Assembly (NCBI RefSeq): GCF_023284065.1 | Contig: NZ_JAKIKP010000013.1 | Coordinates: 44,220 to 108,219, forward strand | From: Shewanella gaetbuli | Lineage (GTDB): Bacteria > Pseudomonadota > Gammaproteobacteria > Enterobacterales > Shewanellaceae | Reading direction: 5' to 3' | Length of the DNA stretch: 64,000 bases | Notes under the pieces: model-generated | Databases searched by the model: none | What the model was told of the DNA's origin: nothing | The model's input: only the letters and a program-made list of their open reading frames with translations | Position numbers and translations under genes: made by a program | Shown here: in pieces, positions 46,305-55,677 of the stretch | Layout: each line of letters begins with the position of its first letter | How positions within the stretch are numbered: position 1 is the first letter of the stretch

Positions 46305-49175
46305 ATGATTACAACAAAAATAGCTAAAGCCGTTAGGTTAGCTTGTGTGTATAGTGCTGTGTCTGTAACAGCTTTACCCGCTATCGCTTTAGCTGAAGAA
46401 GATGTTAGCGAAACTGATGGTGAAATTGAAAGAATTGTAACAACGGGTTCTCGAATCGCGAGAACAGAACTATCAAATCCAACACCTATAATGGTTTTAG
46501 ACCAAAGTGACATACAAAAATTTGGTACACCTGATTTAGGTTCAATGTTAGCTGAGTTACCTGCGATTGGTTCAACAAACACTATTGTCGGCAACAACAA
46601 TAGTAATGCTAGCGCAGGTATTAGCTCTGCTGATTTACGTCGCTTAGGGGCAAAAAGAACTCTAGTACTTGTTGACGGGAAACGACATGTTGCTGGTTCT
46701 CCAGGTTCTTCACAAGTGGATCTTTCTACTATTCCATCAGCATTAATTGAGCGTATTGAAATTATCACAGGCGGGGCATCAGCAATTTATGGTTCTGACG
46801 CTGTTTCTGGTGTAATTAACGTCATCATGAAGAAAAACTTTGAAGGCTTCGAGTTTAATGCTTCAGGAAACACTTCTACTGAAGGTGTTGAATCTGGTAC
46901 ACACAGCTTTAACATTGTAACAGGTACCTCCAACGACAATGGTAATGTGACCTTATATGCGGGTGTTGAAAAAACAAAGCAAACAATGTCGCGTGATTTA
47001 CAACAACTTCAAAACTGGGGAACGATTAGCAATCCAGATGATACTGGTGAAGATGATGGTATTCCAGATAGATTACGTGTACCCAATGTTGGTTCAGAAA
47101 TGATCAACAAATGGGGGGTAATGAATCCTTTTGCTGGATCAAGATTCACCTTTGATGACAAAGGAAATATGAAAGAGCAATGTGTAAGGGATGGCACCAA
47201 CAGTTTTGCCTTCGGTCAATTTGCAGATGGTTGTGACACTGCATTTTATACTGAAGACTATGAAAATATTTACCCAGAAGTTAATCGTGTCAATATTGGT
47301 AGTACTTTTAACTATGATTTAAGTGAAAACGTTACTGCATTTGGTGATGTAAAATATACAAAATCTGAAATTAAACAACAATTTCAGCCAGGTTTTCGTT
47401 TTGGTAATATAGGCATCGATGTAGAAAACAACGCATTCCTTTCTGATGAGGCTCGAGTTGCTTTAGGCGGTACAGGTACTGCATCTATGGCGAAGTTTTT
47501 CGATGAACTAGGTAATCGTTCAGCAAACAACAGACGTGAACTTTTCCGCTTTGTAGGTGGTTTCAATGGTATTGTGACTGCAAGCGAGACAGATTTAGAT
47601 TATGAACTTTATTATGTGTATGGTGAAACAAATAATGTTCGCGTAACTGAAAATGACCTTATTGTAGACAATCTTTCAGCAGCTATTGATGCTGTAGTTG
47701 ACCCTAACACTGGAGAAATTGTTTGTAGTGACTATACCGCGGGTTCAGTTGATGCCGCAGGTTGTGTACCATATAACCCATTTGGGTTCAATCAGGCTTC
47801 TGAAGAAGCTAAAGATTGGGTATCTGCAGATACTACCCGTCAAGATACTATTACACAGCAAGTGATCGGTGGTAACTTAACGTTTGATACCGCTGAATTT
47901 GCAAACCTACAAGGTGGACCAATAGCCTTTGCGACTGGTTTTGAATATCGTGAAGAGTCATCAAAATCAATTACTGACGAATTAACTAAATCAGGTGCGC
48001 TTGCTGGTGCAGCAACACCTGATGAAGATGCAGAGTATGATGTTAGTGAGGTTTATGCCGAGATCAGCTTACCGCTTTTATCTGGAATTGCTTTTGCTGA
48101 AGAGTTAACTCTAGATGGTGCGTATCGTTATGCTAACTATTCACATGTAGATGATGCTGTCGATGCATGGAAAGTGGGTTTAATGTACGCTCCAATTGAT
48201 TCTGTAAGAATTCGTGCAACACACGGTTCGGCAGTTAGAGCACCAAACCTAAATGAAGCATTCAGCCCATTATCTCCAGGTTTTGCAAGAGTATCGGATC
48301 CATGTGATGCCGATAATATCTCTGACGATCCAGATCGCGCTGCAAACTGTGCCGCACTTGGCATTCCAGCAGGTTGGGAAGCAAATGATAATGTTAGTAT
48401 TGATACTCTTTCGGGCGGCAATGACGAGCTAGAACCAGAAAAGTCTACATCGACGACAGCAGGTATTGTTTGGAGTCCAAACTTCATCGATGATTTCTCT
48501 ATCACTGTTGATTATTATGACATTGAAATCACAGATGCCATCATTGAAGTTTCTTCTCAAGATATCGCTGATAACTGTGTTGATGCAACTGGAGGTCCAG
48601 ATGCTCTTTATTGTGGGGCTATTGATAGAGATCCAACTACATTTGATATTGACTTAGTTAGATCAGGCTTCCTAAATGCCGCCGCTCTTAATACTTCAGG
48701 TATAGAAGCAGAAGTAAGATACAATTTAGATCTTGCTGACTTTGATCTTGCTGGTGATTTTAAATTCATGGTATTTGTGAATAAATTACTTGAATTAGAA
48801 CGCTTTGAATTCCAAGATAGACCAGATGAAATCAATGTCGAAACTGGAGAGGTAGGCGATCCAGAGTGGCAGTTAAGGTTTGCTACAACTTACACCATCG
48901 ATGATTTAAGCATTAGTTATGGATTTAGATATATTGATCGCGTTGTAACATATGATGTTTCTCCGGGAGGTGGTTCACCTGAAGACCTTTCTCCAGGTTA
49001 CGTCCCGTCAGTTACGACACATGATTTATCGTTTAATTATCTAATCAACGATTCATTACAAGTATATGCAGGGGTTCGAAATATGTTTGACGCACTTCCT
49101 CCTGGGTACACCGTTGATGCACAATATGATTTGATTGGTCGCCGAGTATTTGGCGGAGTTAATGTTAGATTCTAA
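46305..49175 (+). CDS. TonB-dependent outer-membrane receptor
   Basis: The 956-aa receptor has a signal peptide (about residues 1-29, ending ALAEEDV), a TonB box region (EIERIVTTGSRI, about residues 41-52), a plug domain (about 60-180, with RTLVLVDGKRHV and IYGSDAVSGVINVIMKK) and a large beta-barrel ending in GGVNVRF with terminal Phe. The form (long plug, acidic loops, GSRI box) resembles the Caulobacter-type receptors used for sugars, peptides and other nutrients rather than classic siderophore receptors. The substrate cannot be read. It is monocistronic with a terminator at 49196-49225. Confidence 0.9.
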   Translation: MITTKIAKAVRLACVYSAVSVTALPAIALAEEDVSETDGEIERIVTTGSRIARTELSNPTPIMVLDQSDIQKFGTPDLGSMLAELPAIGSTNTIVGNNNSNASAGISSADLRRLGAKRTLVLVDGKRHVAGSPGSSQVDLSTIPSALIERIEIITGGASAIYGSDAVSGVINVIMKKNFEGFEFNASGNTSTEGVESGTHSFNIVTGTSNDNGNVTLYAGVEKTKQTMSRDLQQLQNWGTISNPDDTGEDDGIPDRLRVPNVGSEMINKWGVMNPFAGSRFTFDDKGNMKEQCVRDGTNSFAFGQFADGCDTAFYTEDYENIYPEVNRVNIGSTFNYDLSENVTAFGDVKYTKSEIKQQFQPGFRFGNIGIDVENNAFLSDEARVALGGTGTASMAKFFDELGNRSANNRRELFRFVGGFNGIVTASETDLDYELYYVYGETNNVRVTENDLIVDNLSAAIDAVVDPNTGEIVCSDYTAGSVDAAGCVPYNPFGFNQASEEAKDWVSADTTRQDTITQQVIGGNLTFDTAEFANLQGGPIAFATGFEYREESSKSITDELTKSGALAGAATPDEDAEYDVSEVYAEISLPLLSGIAFAEELTLDGAYRYANYSHVDDAVDAWKVGLMYAPIDSVRIRATHGSAVRAPNLNEAFSPLSPGFARVSDPCDADNISDDPDRAANCAALGIPAGWEANDNVSIDTLSGGNDELEPEKSTSTTAGIVWSPNFIDDFSITVDYYDIEITDAIIEVSSQDIADNCVDATGGPDALYCGAIDRDPTTFDIDLVRSGFLNAAALNTSGIEAEVRYNLDLADFDLAGDFKFMVFVNKLLELERFEFQDRPDEINVETGEVGDPEWQLRFATTYTIDDLSISYGFRYIDRVVTYDVSPGGGSPEDLSPGYVPSVTTHDLSFNYLINDSLQVYAGVRNMFDALPPGYTVDAQYDLIGRRVFGGVNVRF

Positions 49176-49512
49176 TTAACTCATAATGATTAATGAAGCC
49201 GAGCCTGATACAGGTTCGGCTTTTTATTTCAATAACTTATCTTTTTTATGTCGTTTACCACAAACGATATTAGAGTTCTGCTGATTAGAACCAAAATTCA
49301 AGGATGAATACACAATAACTACCTGAACTGATGAGACATTTATTACATAGTTATCATTTGAATTTAGGAAAGCATCAAAAAGTGCATACTAACCCTTAAA
49401 TAATTGTACATATTTGTATATTTAGGCCTTTAGCAACGTTTTCAGTCTAGAAATTCCATTAATCTCATTTATTTCTTCATGAAATGCCGAAAATAATAGA
49501 TTAAGGGGCAAT
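49176..49512. other. Intergenic region before the radical SAM gene
   Basis: After the receptor terminator the region is AT-rich without a recognisable gene. It should include the promoter of the radical SAM gene; I cannot assign -35/-10 elements with confidence. Confidence 0.4.
49196..49225 (+). terminator. Terminator of the TonB-dependent receptor gene
   Basis: AAGCCGAGCCTG and CAGGTTCGGCTT (one G-T pair) form a 12-bp stem with a 3-nt loop, followed by TTTT. Confidence 0.92.
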
Positions 49513-49569
49513 ATGAATACTGTCAGCAATAGCACTAGATTAAATTTAGCAACCAACAGTCTTGACTAG
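49513..49569 (+). CDS. 18-codon leader ORF in frame with the radical SAM gene (or its interrupted N-terminus)
   Basis: ATG at 49513 is preceded by a strong AAGGGG ribosome-binding site and encodes MNTVSNSTRLNLATNSLD before TAG at 49567. The next codon but one (49573) is the ATG of the radical SAM ORF in the same frame (TAG-GTA-ATG), and that ATG has no good ribosome-binding site of its own. It is either a coupled leader peptide or an original N-terminus cut by an amber mutation or sequencing error. Confidence 0.6.
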   Translation: MNTVSNSTRLNLATNSLD

Positions 49570-49572
49570 GTA

Positions 49573-50823
49573 ATGGGCCATTCTATAAAACAATCCCTGA
49601 GTTTAAACAAGGTAACCGCTAACAAAGTATCATTAGCTCCTGCACTATCGTCAAAACCTATTGAAACCTTATATATTCATATTCCTTTCTGTCACACTTT
49701 GTGTCGATTTTGCTCATTCCACAAAATCAAATTTAATGAACAAGTCGCCAGAGAATACTTTGTCGCCCTTAGACAAGAAATTCGCACGGTTATTGCTCAG
49801 GGTTATCAATTCAACCGAGTGTATATTGGCGGCGGTACCACCACTATTTTGGAAGATGAATTAATTAAAACCATTGAGTTAATTAAATCCATCACCCCAA
49901 TCCGCGAAATATCCTGTGAAAGCGATCCGATTTATTTTAAAGAAGGTAATCCGCAGTTATTAAAAGGTTTGGTTGATCGCATGTCTATTGGGGTTCAAAG
50001 CTTCGATGACAAAATTTTAAAAGCCAGTGGACGATTTGAAAAGTTTGGCAGTGGTTTACAGCAAGCAGAATACTTAAACCAAGCCATTGAAATTATTCCC
50101 ACTGTCAATGTTGATATGATGTACGGTTTTGACATTCAAACTCCAGAATCTGTTTCCCAAGATCTTCAACACGCGATTCGTTTAACACCAGATCAAATAA
50201 CCACATACCCATTAACAGTAGGAATGGGTAAAAACAAAAAGAAAGCCGGACAGTTAGCCGGAAACCCAAATGCCTTGTGGCCACAATATCTTGCCGTTAA
50301 AAACACCATGGCTGAAAGTTATAATATGGAGTTTCCATGGACCTTTAGCCGTAGTTTTGGCGACAAAGTCGAAAACAAGTATGTATTAGATGATGAAGAT
50401 TGTTTTGGCGTTGGTTCTGGGGCATTTGGCCGCTTTGCCGATCAATTCAATGTATCTAGCTTTGACATTGACCACTACATTAAACGAATTCAAGCAGGGT
50501 TATCTGGCACTTGTTATACCAAAGAATTGACCAGCAAGTCTCTTATCCAGCATCACTTAATGATGATGATGGGTCATGGGATATTAGATAATGATCTATT
50601 CAAAACACATACAGGCCAGTCTTTATGGCAAGCCTTCCCTATTGAGTTAAGCTTTTTACTATCAGTAGGTGCATTAACTAAGGACGGCAATAACTACCAC
50701 ACCACCACTGCAGGTCAATTTATTGCTTTAAAAATGTTTTCAGGCTTCTTATCAGGAATGGACTACTTAAGAGAGCAAGCAAGAGACTTACCCTTACAGC
50801 AACAGAGCATTCAAACAGCATAG
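49573..50823 (+). CDS. HemN/HemW-like radical SAM protein
   Basis: The 416-aa protein has the radical SAM cluster motif CHTLCRFC (CxxxCxxC, about residues 40-47) after YIHIPF, the glycine-rich SAM motif IGGGTTTIL (about 92-100; the family usually has TP here), and RMSIGVQSFDDKIL (about 136-149). A C-terminal HemN-like domain follows (about 300-400). The family includes anaerobic coproporphyrinogen III dehydrogenase, the haem chaperone HemW and the ChuW/HutW haem-degrading enzymes; I cannot tell which this is. The true translation start is uncertain because of the upstream in-frame TAG. Confidence 0.8.
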   Translation: MGHSIKQSLSLNKVTANKVSLAPALSSKPIETLYIHIPFCHTLCRFCSFHKIKFNEQVAREYFVALRQEIRTVIAQGYQFNRVYIGGGTTTILEDELIKTIELIKSITPIREISCESDPIYFKEGNPQLLKGLVDRMSIGVQSFDDKILKASGRFEKFGSGLQQAEYLNQAIEIIPTVNVDMMYGFDIQTPESVSQDLQHAIRLTPDQITTYPLTVGMGKNKKKAGQLAGNPNALWPQYLAVKNTMAESYNMEFPWTFSRSFGDKVENKYVLDDEDCFGVGSGAFGRFADQFNVSSFDIDHYIKRIQAGLSGTCYTKELTSKSLIQHHLMMMMGHGILDNDLFKTHTGQSLWQAFPIELSFLLSVGALTKDGNNYHTTTAGQFIALKMFSGFLSGMDYLREQARDLPLQQQSIQTA

Positions 50824-51035
50824 TGTATCGAGAAGCAGATATAGCTGGTGTAAAGACACACATTTAAACAGTTGATATTTAAGCAATAAGAATATGTTCT
50901 TCTTGGATAAAAAACATACTGCGGTTTTATTCGTTCTCGGGTAATGTAGTTAAAAATAATAAATACAACTCTGCTCTGCTGCTTAATAAACCGACTTGAG
51001 CATGCAGAGCTATTAGCATAACAAGGACCGAAACT

Positions 51036-52826
51036 ATGCCAACTTATCAAGCTCCTATTCGTGACTTTCAGTTTATTTTGTCAGAACTACTCAATATTTA
51101 TCAGCAACAAGACTTAAGCGGTTTTGATGAATTTGACCCTGAGTTAGTGGATGCCATTTTGCAAGGTGTAGCTGATTTCACTACCGATATTATGTTGCCA
51201 CTAAATACCATTGGGGACACACAAGGCTGTAAGATTGTTGATAATAAAGTCATTACTCCTGAGGGATTTAAGCAGGCTTACGCTCAGTATGTAGACAACG
51301 GCTGGGCGACGTTAACCTGTGACCCACAATACGGTGGTCAAGGCTTACCTGAAGTGATTGGCACCTTTGCCACAGAGATGAAAGCCGCTACCAATATGGC
51401 ATTTGCCATGTACCCCGGATTAACTCATGGCGCGTATTCGGCAATTCATGCTCACGGTAGTGACGCCTTAAAACAAAAATATCTTGAAAAACTGGTCAGT
51501 GGTGAATGGACTGGCACCATGAACCTGACTGAATCCCATGCTGGTACTGACTTAGCCCTATTACGCACTAAAGCCCAACCGCTAGATAATGATACTTTTG
51601 CCATTAGCGGTGAGAAAATTTTTATCTCATCAGGTGATCATGATTTAGCAGACAACATTGTTCATTTAGTGCTTGCTCGCTTACCGGATGCTCCGGCTGG
51701 CGTTAAAGGTATCTCATTGTTTGCAGTGCCAAAATTTTTAGTGAATAACGATGGAAGCCTTGGCGAAGCCAATACACTTCAAGCCACCAGCTTAGAACAC
51801 AAAATGGGGATTCATGGTAACTCAACCTGTGTCATGCTTTTTGACAACGCTGTAGGTGAATTAATTGGTGAGCCACACCAAGGCTTAAGAGCCATGTTTA
51901 CAATGATGAATCAAGCACGACTAGGTGTAGGTATTCAAGGGTTAGCCGTATCAGAAATTGCATATCAAAATGCCCTTGAATACGCCAAAGAACGCATTCA
52001 AGGTCGAGCATTAAGTGGTGCAAAAGAACCCGATAAAGCCGCCGACTCAATTTGGGTTCATGGCGATATTCGCCGTATGTTACTGTCGCAAAAGTCTTTC
52101 AATGAAGGCACTCGAGCATTAATGGCGCAGCAAGCATTATGGTTAGATCAAGCTGAGCGAGAATCTGACCCAACCAAAGCTAAACAAGCTAAGGCGTTAG
52201 CCGCACTGTTTACACCTATTGTTAAAGGCTTTGTTACTGACCAAGGTTTTAAAGCCTGTGTTGATGCACAACAGGTTCTTGGCGGACATGGATATATTAA
52301 TGAATGGGGCATGGAGCAATATGTTCGCGACATTAGAATATCAATGATTTATGAAGGCACTAATGGCGTACAAGCTCTTGATTTAGTCGGCAGAAAACTG
52401 CTTGGCGATAAAGGCGAAACATTAACGGCATGGTCAGATATGGTGAAAGGTTTTATTGCTCAACATCATAACAACTCACAAATGACGCCTTATATTAATG
52501 GCCTAATGGAAGCGGCTGGCGACTTAGAGCGCGCCACCCAATTTATTGCTAAAAATGCAGCCACTAACCCTGATATTATTGGCGCGGCCTCTTTTGCTTA
52601 TATGCAGCTATTTGGAATCAGTGCATTGGCTTGGATGTGGGCACGAATGGCGGCAACTTCATTAGCAGCATTAGAACAGCCCTCTGAAGAAGCTGATTTT
52701 TATCAAACTAAATTAAAAACCGCACAGTTTTATATGAGTTATTGGGTCACGCAAACTCGCAGCCTGCGCAAGCAAATTGAAGCAAGTAGCGAGCATATTA
52801 TCAGTTTTGATAGTAATGACTTTTAG
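51036..52826 (+). CDS. Large acyl-CoA dehydrogenase (FadE/DmdC-like, 596 aa)
   Basis: The 596-aa flavoprotein has an extended N-terminus, the dehydrogenase core (GTMNLTESHAGTDLALLRTKA, about residues 160-180; QVLGGHGYINEWGMEQ near 410) and the catalytic glutamate in MIYEGTNGVQALDLVGRK (about residue 430), followed by the extra C-terminal domain of the long-chain/DmdC subgroup. It probably oxidises medium- or long-chain acyl-CoA, or methylmercaptopropionyl-CoA from DMSP; context does not decide. AAGGACC upstream of 51036 is the ribosome-binding site. Confidence 0.88.
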   Translation: MPTYQAPIRDFQFILSELLNIYQQQDLSGFDEFDPELVDAILQGVADFTTDIMLPLNTIGDTQGCKIVDNKVITPEGFKQAYAQYVDNGWATLTCDPQYGGQGLPEVIGTFATEMKAATNMAFAMYPGLTHGAYSAIHAHGSDALKQKYLEKLVSGEWTGTMNLTESHAGTDLALLRTKAQPLDNDTFAISGEKIFISSGDHDLADNIVHLVLARLPDAPAGVKGISLFAVPKFLVNNDGSLGEANTLQATSLEHKMGIHGNSTCVMLFDNAVGELIGEPHQGLRAMFTMMNQARLGVGIQGLAVSEIAYQNALEYAKERIQGRALSGAKEPDKAADSIWVHGDIRRMLLSQKSFNEGTRALMAQQALWLDQAERESDPTKAKQAKALAALFTPIVKGFVTDQGFKACVDAQQVLGGHGYINEWGMEQYVRDIRISMIYEGTNGVQALDLVGRKLLGDKGETLTAWSDMVKGFIAQHHNNSQMTPYINGLMEAAGDLERATQFIAKNAATNPDIIGAASFAYMQLFGISALAWMWARMAATSLAALEQPSEEADFYQTKLKTAQFYMSYWVTQTRSLRKQIEASSEHIISFDSNDF

Positions 52827-52845
52827 TTCTTAGATTGAGATAAAC

Positions 52846-52896
52846 AAAGCCGCGTTGTTAGCATTCAAAAATAGAAGCTATCAACGCGGCTTTTTT
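52846..52896. terminator. Bidirectional terminator between the acyl-CoA dehydrogenase gene and the rimB-rimK operon
   Basis: AAAGCCGCGTTG and CAACGCGGCTTT form a perfect 12-bp stem around a 24-nt loop that can pair internally (TAGC/GCTA), followed by TTTTTT on the plus strand. The genes are convergent. Confidence 0.85.
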
Positions 52897-52929
52897 ATGT
52901 GTAGTTATTTATTATAAAAGCAAAACCAA

Positions 52930-53943
52930 TTAAGCGTATTCAGCCATAAAGTCATCTAAGCTGTCATTAACCACTTCAATTTCATCACCCGCAAACTGAG
53001 CAATATGGAATAACGCTTCGCCTTCATTGGTAACAGGAATATTACTATTACCAATAATAATCCCGTCTGTCGGGGCTCTTAATGGAATAGACTCCCCACC
53101 ATGTGGATTAACAATGTAGGCTAAAATATTGCCTTTATTAACTCGCTCGCCCAGTTTTAACTTAATGTTAATTAAGCCATCAGCCTCGCTTCTAACCCAA
53201 TAGCTACGACTGGCATTAACACTGCTGCCTTTTAATCGAATACGACCTTTAATCATTTCAAGATGTCGCATAACATTTAGCACACCAGTTAAACCCGATT
53301 TAATCGACATTTCGCTAAATCGTAAGGCTTCGCCCGCTTCGTATAAAATACAAGGAATGCCTTTACTATTTGCATAACCACGCATAGAGCCATCACGTGT
53401 TTTTGAGGTCATGATCACTGGGGCACCAAAAGCATTCGCCATTGCTAACATCACTTCGTCATCGGTGTCACAACGAATTTGCGGCAAATTTTCACGATGA
53501 ATAGCTCCGGTGTGTAGGTCAATAATATGTGTGGCACAGTCAACTAATTGATGTGATACCAAATGAGCTAATCGGCTGGCTAACGCGCCTTTTGCAGACC
53601 CCGGAAAACAACGATTTAAATCTCGACGATCAGGCAAATAACGTGATTGTTGAATAAAACCAAACACGTTAATAATCGGCACAATTAAAACCGTACCCAC
53701 TAAGGTTTTCGCATTCAGTTTACCGAGTAACCGGCGACATATTTCAATGCCATTTAATTCGTCGCCATGAATAGCGGCACAAACGAGTAATATAGGGCCA
53801 GGCTTATTGCCGTGAAACACTTCAACATGCAACTCCATTGGCGTGTCGTTATAAAGTCTTGCAGCAGGAAGCTTAACGCTTTCCTGCGTGCCGGCTTTAA
53901 CGCTCACTTCACCTAAGGTGAAAGCTTCGCGCTTTTTTGCCAT
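52930..53943 (-). CDS. AstE/aspartoacylase-family zinc hydrolase of the RimK operon
   Basis: The 337-aa protein has the M14-like deacylase metal site: His and Glu in IHGDELNG (about residues 58-65), His in HIIDLHTGA (about 145) and the catalytic glutamate in ILYEAGE (about 208), plus a C-terminal beta domain (about 260-337). Relatives remove acyl or succinyl groups from amino acids, so it probably cleaves an amide bond. The start codon follows the rimK stop with no gap (TAAATG) and the ribosome-binding site lies inside rimK. It is the third gene of a tight operon and may reverse or trim what RimK makes. Confidence 0.85.
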   Translation of the reverse strand: MAKKREAFTLGEVSVKAGTQESVKLPAARLYNDTPMELHVEVFHGNKPGPILLVCAAIHGDELNGIEICRRLLGKLNAKTLVGTVLIVPIINVFGFIQQSRYLPDRRDLNRCFPGSAKGALASRLAHLVSHQLVDCATHIIDLHTGAIHRENLPQIRCDTDDEVMLAMANAFGAPVIMTSKTRDGSMRGYANSKGIPCILYEAGEALRFSEMSIKSGLTGVLNVMRHLEMIKGRIRLKGSSVNASRSYWVRSEADGLINIKLKLGERVNKGNILAYIVNPHGGESIPLRAPTDGIIIGNSNIPVTNEGEALFHIAQFAGDEIEVVNDSLDDFMAEYA

Positions 53944-54849
53944 TTAACCTACTCCTTTGGTTTTACTGGTAATTTTTTTGCTGTTTTTTTCAATAAATTG
54001 GATAATTTTATCAGCAACATCAATTCCGGTGGCTTTTTCAATGCCTTCTAAACCTGGAGAAGAGTTTACTTCCATCACTAATGGGCCATGTTTAGAACGT
54101 AAAATATCAACACCAGCAACATTAAGCCCCATGGTTTTGGCAGCACGCACTGCGGTAGACCGTTCTTCTGGGGTTAGTTTAACCACTGTGGCACTGCCAC
54201 CACGATGTAAGTTAGAACGAAACTCACCCGCAAGCGCTTGACGTTTCATCGCAGCAATGACTTTATCGCCAATCACAAAACAACGAATATCCGCACCACC
54301 AGCTTCAGCAATATACTCTTGTACCATGATGTTAGCTTTTAAGCCCATAAAGGCTTCAATAACTGATTCAGCGGCTTTACGGGTTTCAGCTAAAACCACC
54401 CCAATCCCTTGCGTACCTTCCAATAATTTGATCACACAGGGTGCACCACCTACCATGTCTAATAAATCAGGCACGTCAGCGGGTTTGTTCGCAAAGCCTG
54501 TTACAGGTAAGCCAATGTTTTTACGTGATAATAGCTGTAATGAACGCAATTTATCACGTGAGCGTGTAATGGCGACAGATTCGTTTAGAGGATGGGTACC
54601 CATCATTTCAAATTGGCGTAAAACTGCTGTGCCATAAAAGGTTACCGATGCACCAATACGCGGAATAACTGCATCAAACTTAGGTAACTCTTCACCACGG
54701 GCATGAATGCTGGGTGCATTCATATTAATGTTCATGTAACACTTCAACGGGTCAATAACCTTAACGCTATGACCTCTTAGTTCTGCCGCTTCTTTTAATC
54801 TACTGGTTGAGTATAGATTTTTATTACGCGACATAATTGCAATGTGCAT
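53944..54849 (-). CDS. rimK: RimK-family ATP-grasp amino-acid ligase
   Basis: The 301-aa protein matches RimK in length, with an N-terminal pre-ATP-grasp domain (about residues 1-95), ATP-grasp core motifs ([18 protein letters not shown], about 140-157; [20 protein letters not shown], about 176-195) and the Mg-binding end [14 protein letters not shown] (about 259-272). E. coli RimK adds glutamates to the C-terminus of ribosomal protein S6 and makes poly-glutamate. GGAGA precedes ATG 54849, one base after the rimB stop. The operon suggests a ligase with its own processing enzymes. Confidence 0.93.
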   Translation of the reverse strand: MHIAIMSRNKNLYSTSRLKEAAELRGHSVKVIDPLKCYMNINMNAPSIHARGEELPKFDAVIPRIGASVTFYGTAVLRQFEMMGTHPLNESVAITRSRDKLRSLQLLSRKNIGLPVTGFANKPADVPDLLDMVGGAPCVIKLLEGTQGIGVVLAETRKAAESVIEAFMGLKANIMVQEYIAEAGGADIRCFVIGDKVIAAMKRQALAGEFRSNLHRGGSATVVKLTPEERSTAVRAAKTMGLNVAGVDILRSKHGPLVMEVNSSPGLEGIEKATGIDVADKIIQFIEKNSKKITSKTKGVG

Positions 54850-54850
54850 T

Positions 54851-55282
54851 TTATTCTCCTGCTAAATAGGATGCGGCAGAGTCCACTAGAAACCGCCCTT
54901 CAAGGGCTCGACGACCTAACAGCATACGAAATTTCATGTTATCTCTGTTAGTAAGCGTCAATTCAATATCAAATTGTTTTCCACCAATAATAATTGGGGT
55001 TTTTATTACATATCGCTGAGTGACATGACCACCAGAATCACGTACTTGTCTTCTATCGAACACGGCAAACTCTGCAACCACTTCACGATCTGACTCTTGT
55101 TCTGGATGCAACCAAACTCGAATCCATTTCTGTTTTTCTTTTTGAAATGGCTTTATTTTGAATGCATGTAAGCACGAAGTTTTCGCGCCGGTATCAACTT
55201 TAATTTTAATCTTTTCATTGCCAATTTCAGGTAACGTACCCCATTCTCTCCAACCTACAATATCGAGAGTTTGTTCAGTCAT
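54851..55282 (-). CDS. rimB: RimB-like protease (DUF785, 'ATP-dependent zinc protease' family) with aspartyl-protease motif
   Basis: The 143-aa protein belongs to the family usually labelled zinc protease, but the visible motif is [13 protein letters not shown] (about residues 29-41), the DTGA of retropepsin-like aspartic peptidases, with the hydrophobic-Gly partner motif MLLGRRAL (about 120-127). No HExxH is present. Related proteins are known to be encoded next to RimK, and RimB was reported to modulate RimK function in Pseudomonas. An AAGGGAAG ribosome-binding site precedes ATG 55282. It heads the operon. Confidence 0.85.
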   Translation of the reverse strand: MTEQTLDIVGWREWGTLPEIGNEKIKIKVDTGAKTSCLHAFKIKPFQKEKQKWIRVWLHPEQESDREVVAEFAVFDRRQVRDSGGHVTQRYVIKTPIIIGGKQFDIELTLTNRDNMKFRMLLGRRALEGRFLVDSAASYLAGE

Positions 55283-55677
55283 GGTCTTCCCTTACATTTT
55301 GCGAGAAAAGTTTTCTCGGTAACCATAAAAATTTTTGCCAACTAAAGCATAGTTGGCATCAACAAAATTTGGCGCAATATACACTGCATTTTTAATAAAA
55401 TATATGCTTTTAATCGTAAAAGATACTTTAACGATAACCGTCGATATATGGAAAATTTCACGCGGGTAACAAGAACAAATAAGCTATTAATTAACAACAG
55501 CTTAATAAGAATTAAAAAGCAGATAAAAACGGCCAAATTATTGTGCCGTTTTTAGTAACAAAATTCATTTGGTAAAAATTATCATCCAACAGGTTATTTA
55601 ACCTTAGACTACAAGCAATATTAGCCCCAGGGTTATGAAATTAACCATCAACAAAATACCTTTGAATCTGAGACACA
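55283..55677. other. Intergenic region upstream of rimB
   Basis: It is AT-rich and should hold the rimB promoter. It contains the hairpin at 55525-55553. A 64-codon frame at 55342-55536 has no ribosome-binding site or recognisable sequence and is not called. Confidence 0.5.
55525..55553. terminator. Bidirectional hairpin terminator upstream of rimB, downstream of the thioesterase gene
   Basis: AAAAACGGC and GCCGTTTTT form a 9-bp stem with an 11-nt loop. On the minus strand it ends in TTTTTATCT and would terminate transcripts from the thioesterase gene. Confidence 0.65.

Noticed and set aside
49567..49569. Amber codon as a pyrrolysine or recoding site in the radical SAM gene
   Set aside because: Pyrrolysine is not expected in this type of bacterium, no pyl gene is visible, and re-initiation at ATG 49573 is simpler.
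52148..54637. Several 60-126 codon frames antisense to the acyl-CoA dehydrogenase gene, the hydrolase gene and rimK (for example 54257-54637)
   Set aside because: They lie wholly within well-supported genes in another frame, lack ribosome-binding sites and show no protein-like motifs.
55342..55536. 64-codon minus-strand frame between rimB and the thioesterase gene
   Set aside because: It has a low-complexity hydrophobic composition from AT-rich DNA, no ribosome-binding site, and a terminator hairpin inside its span.
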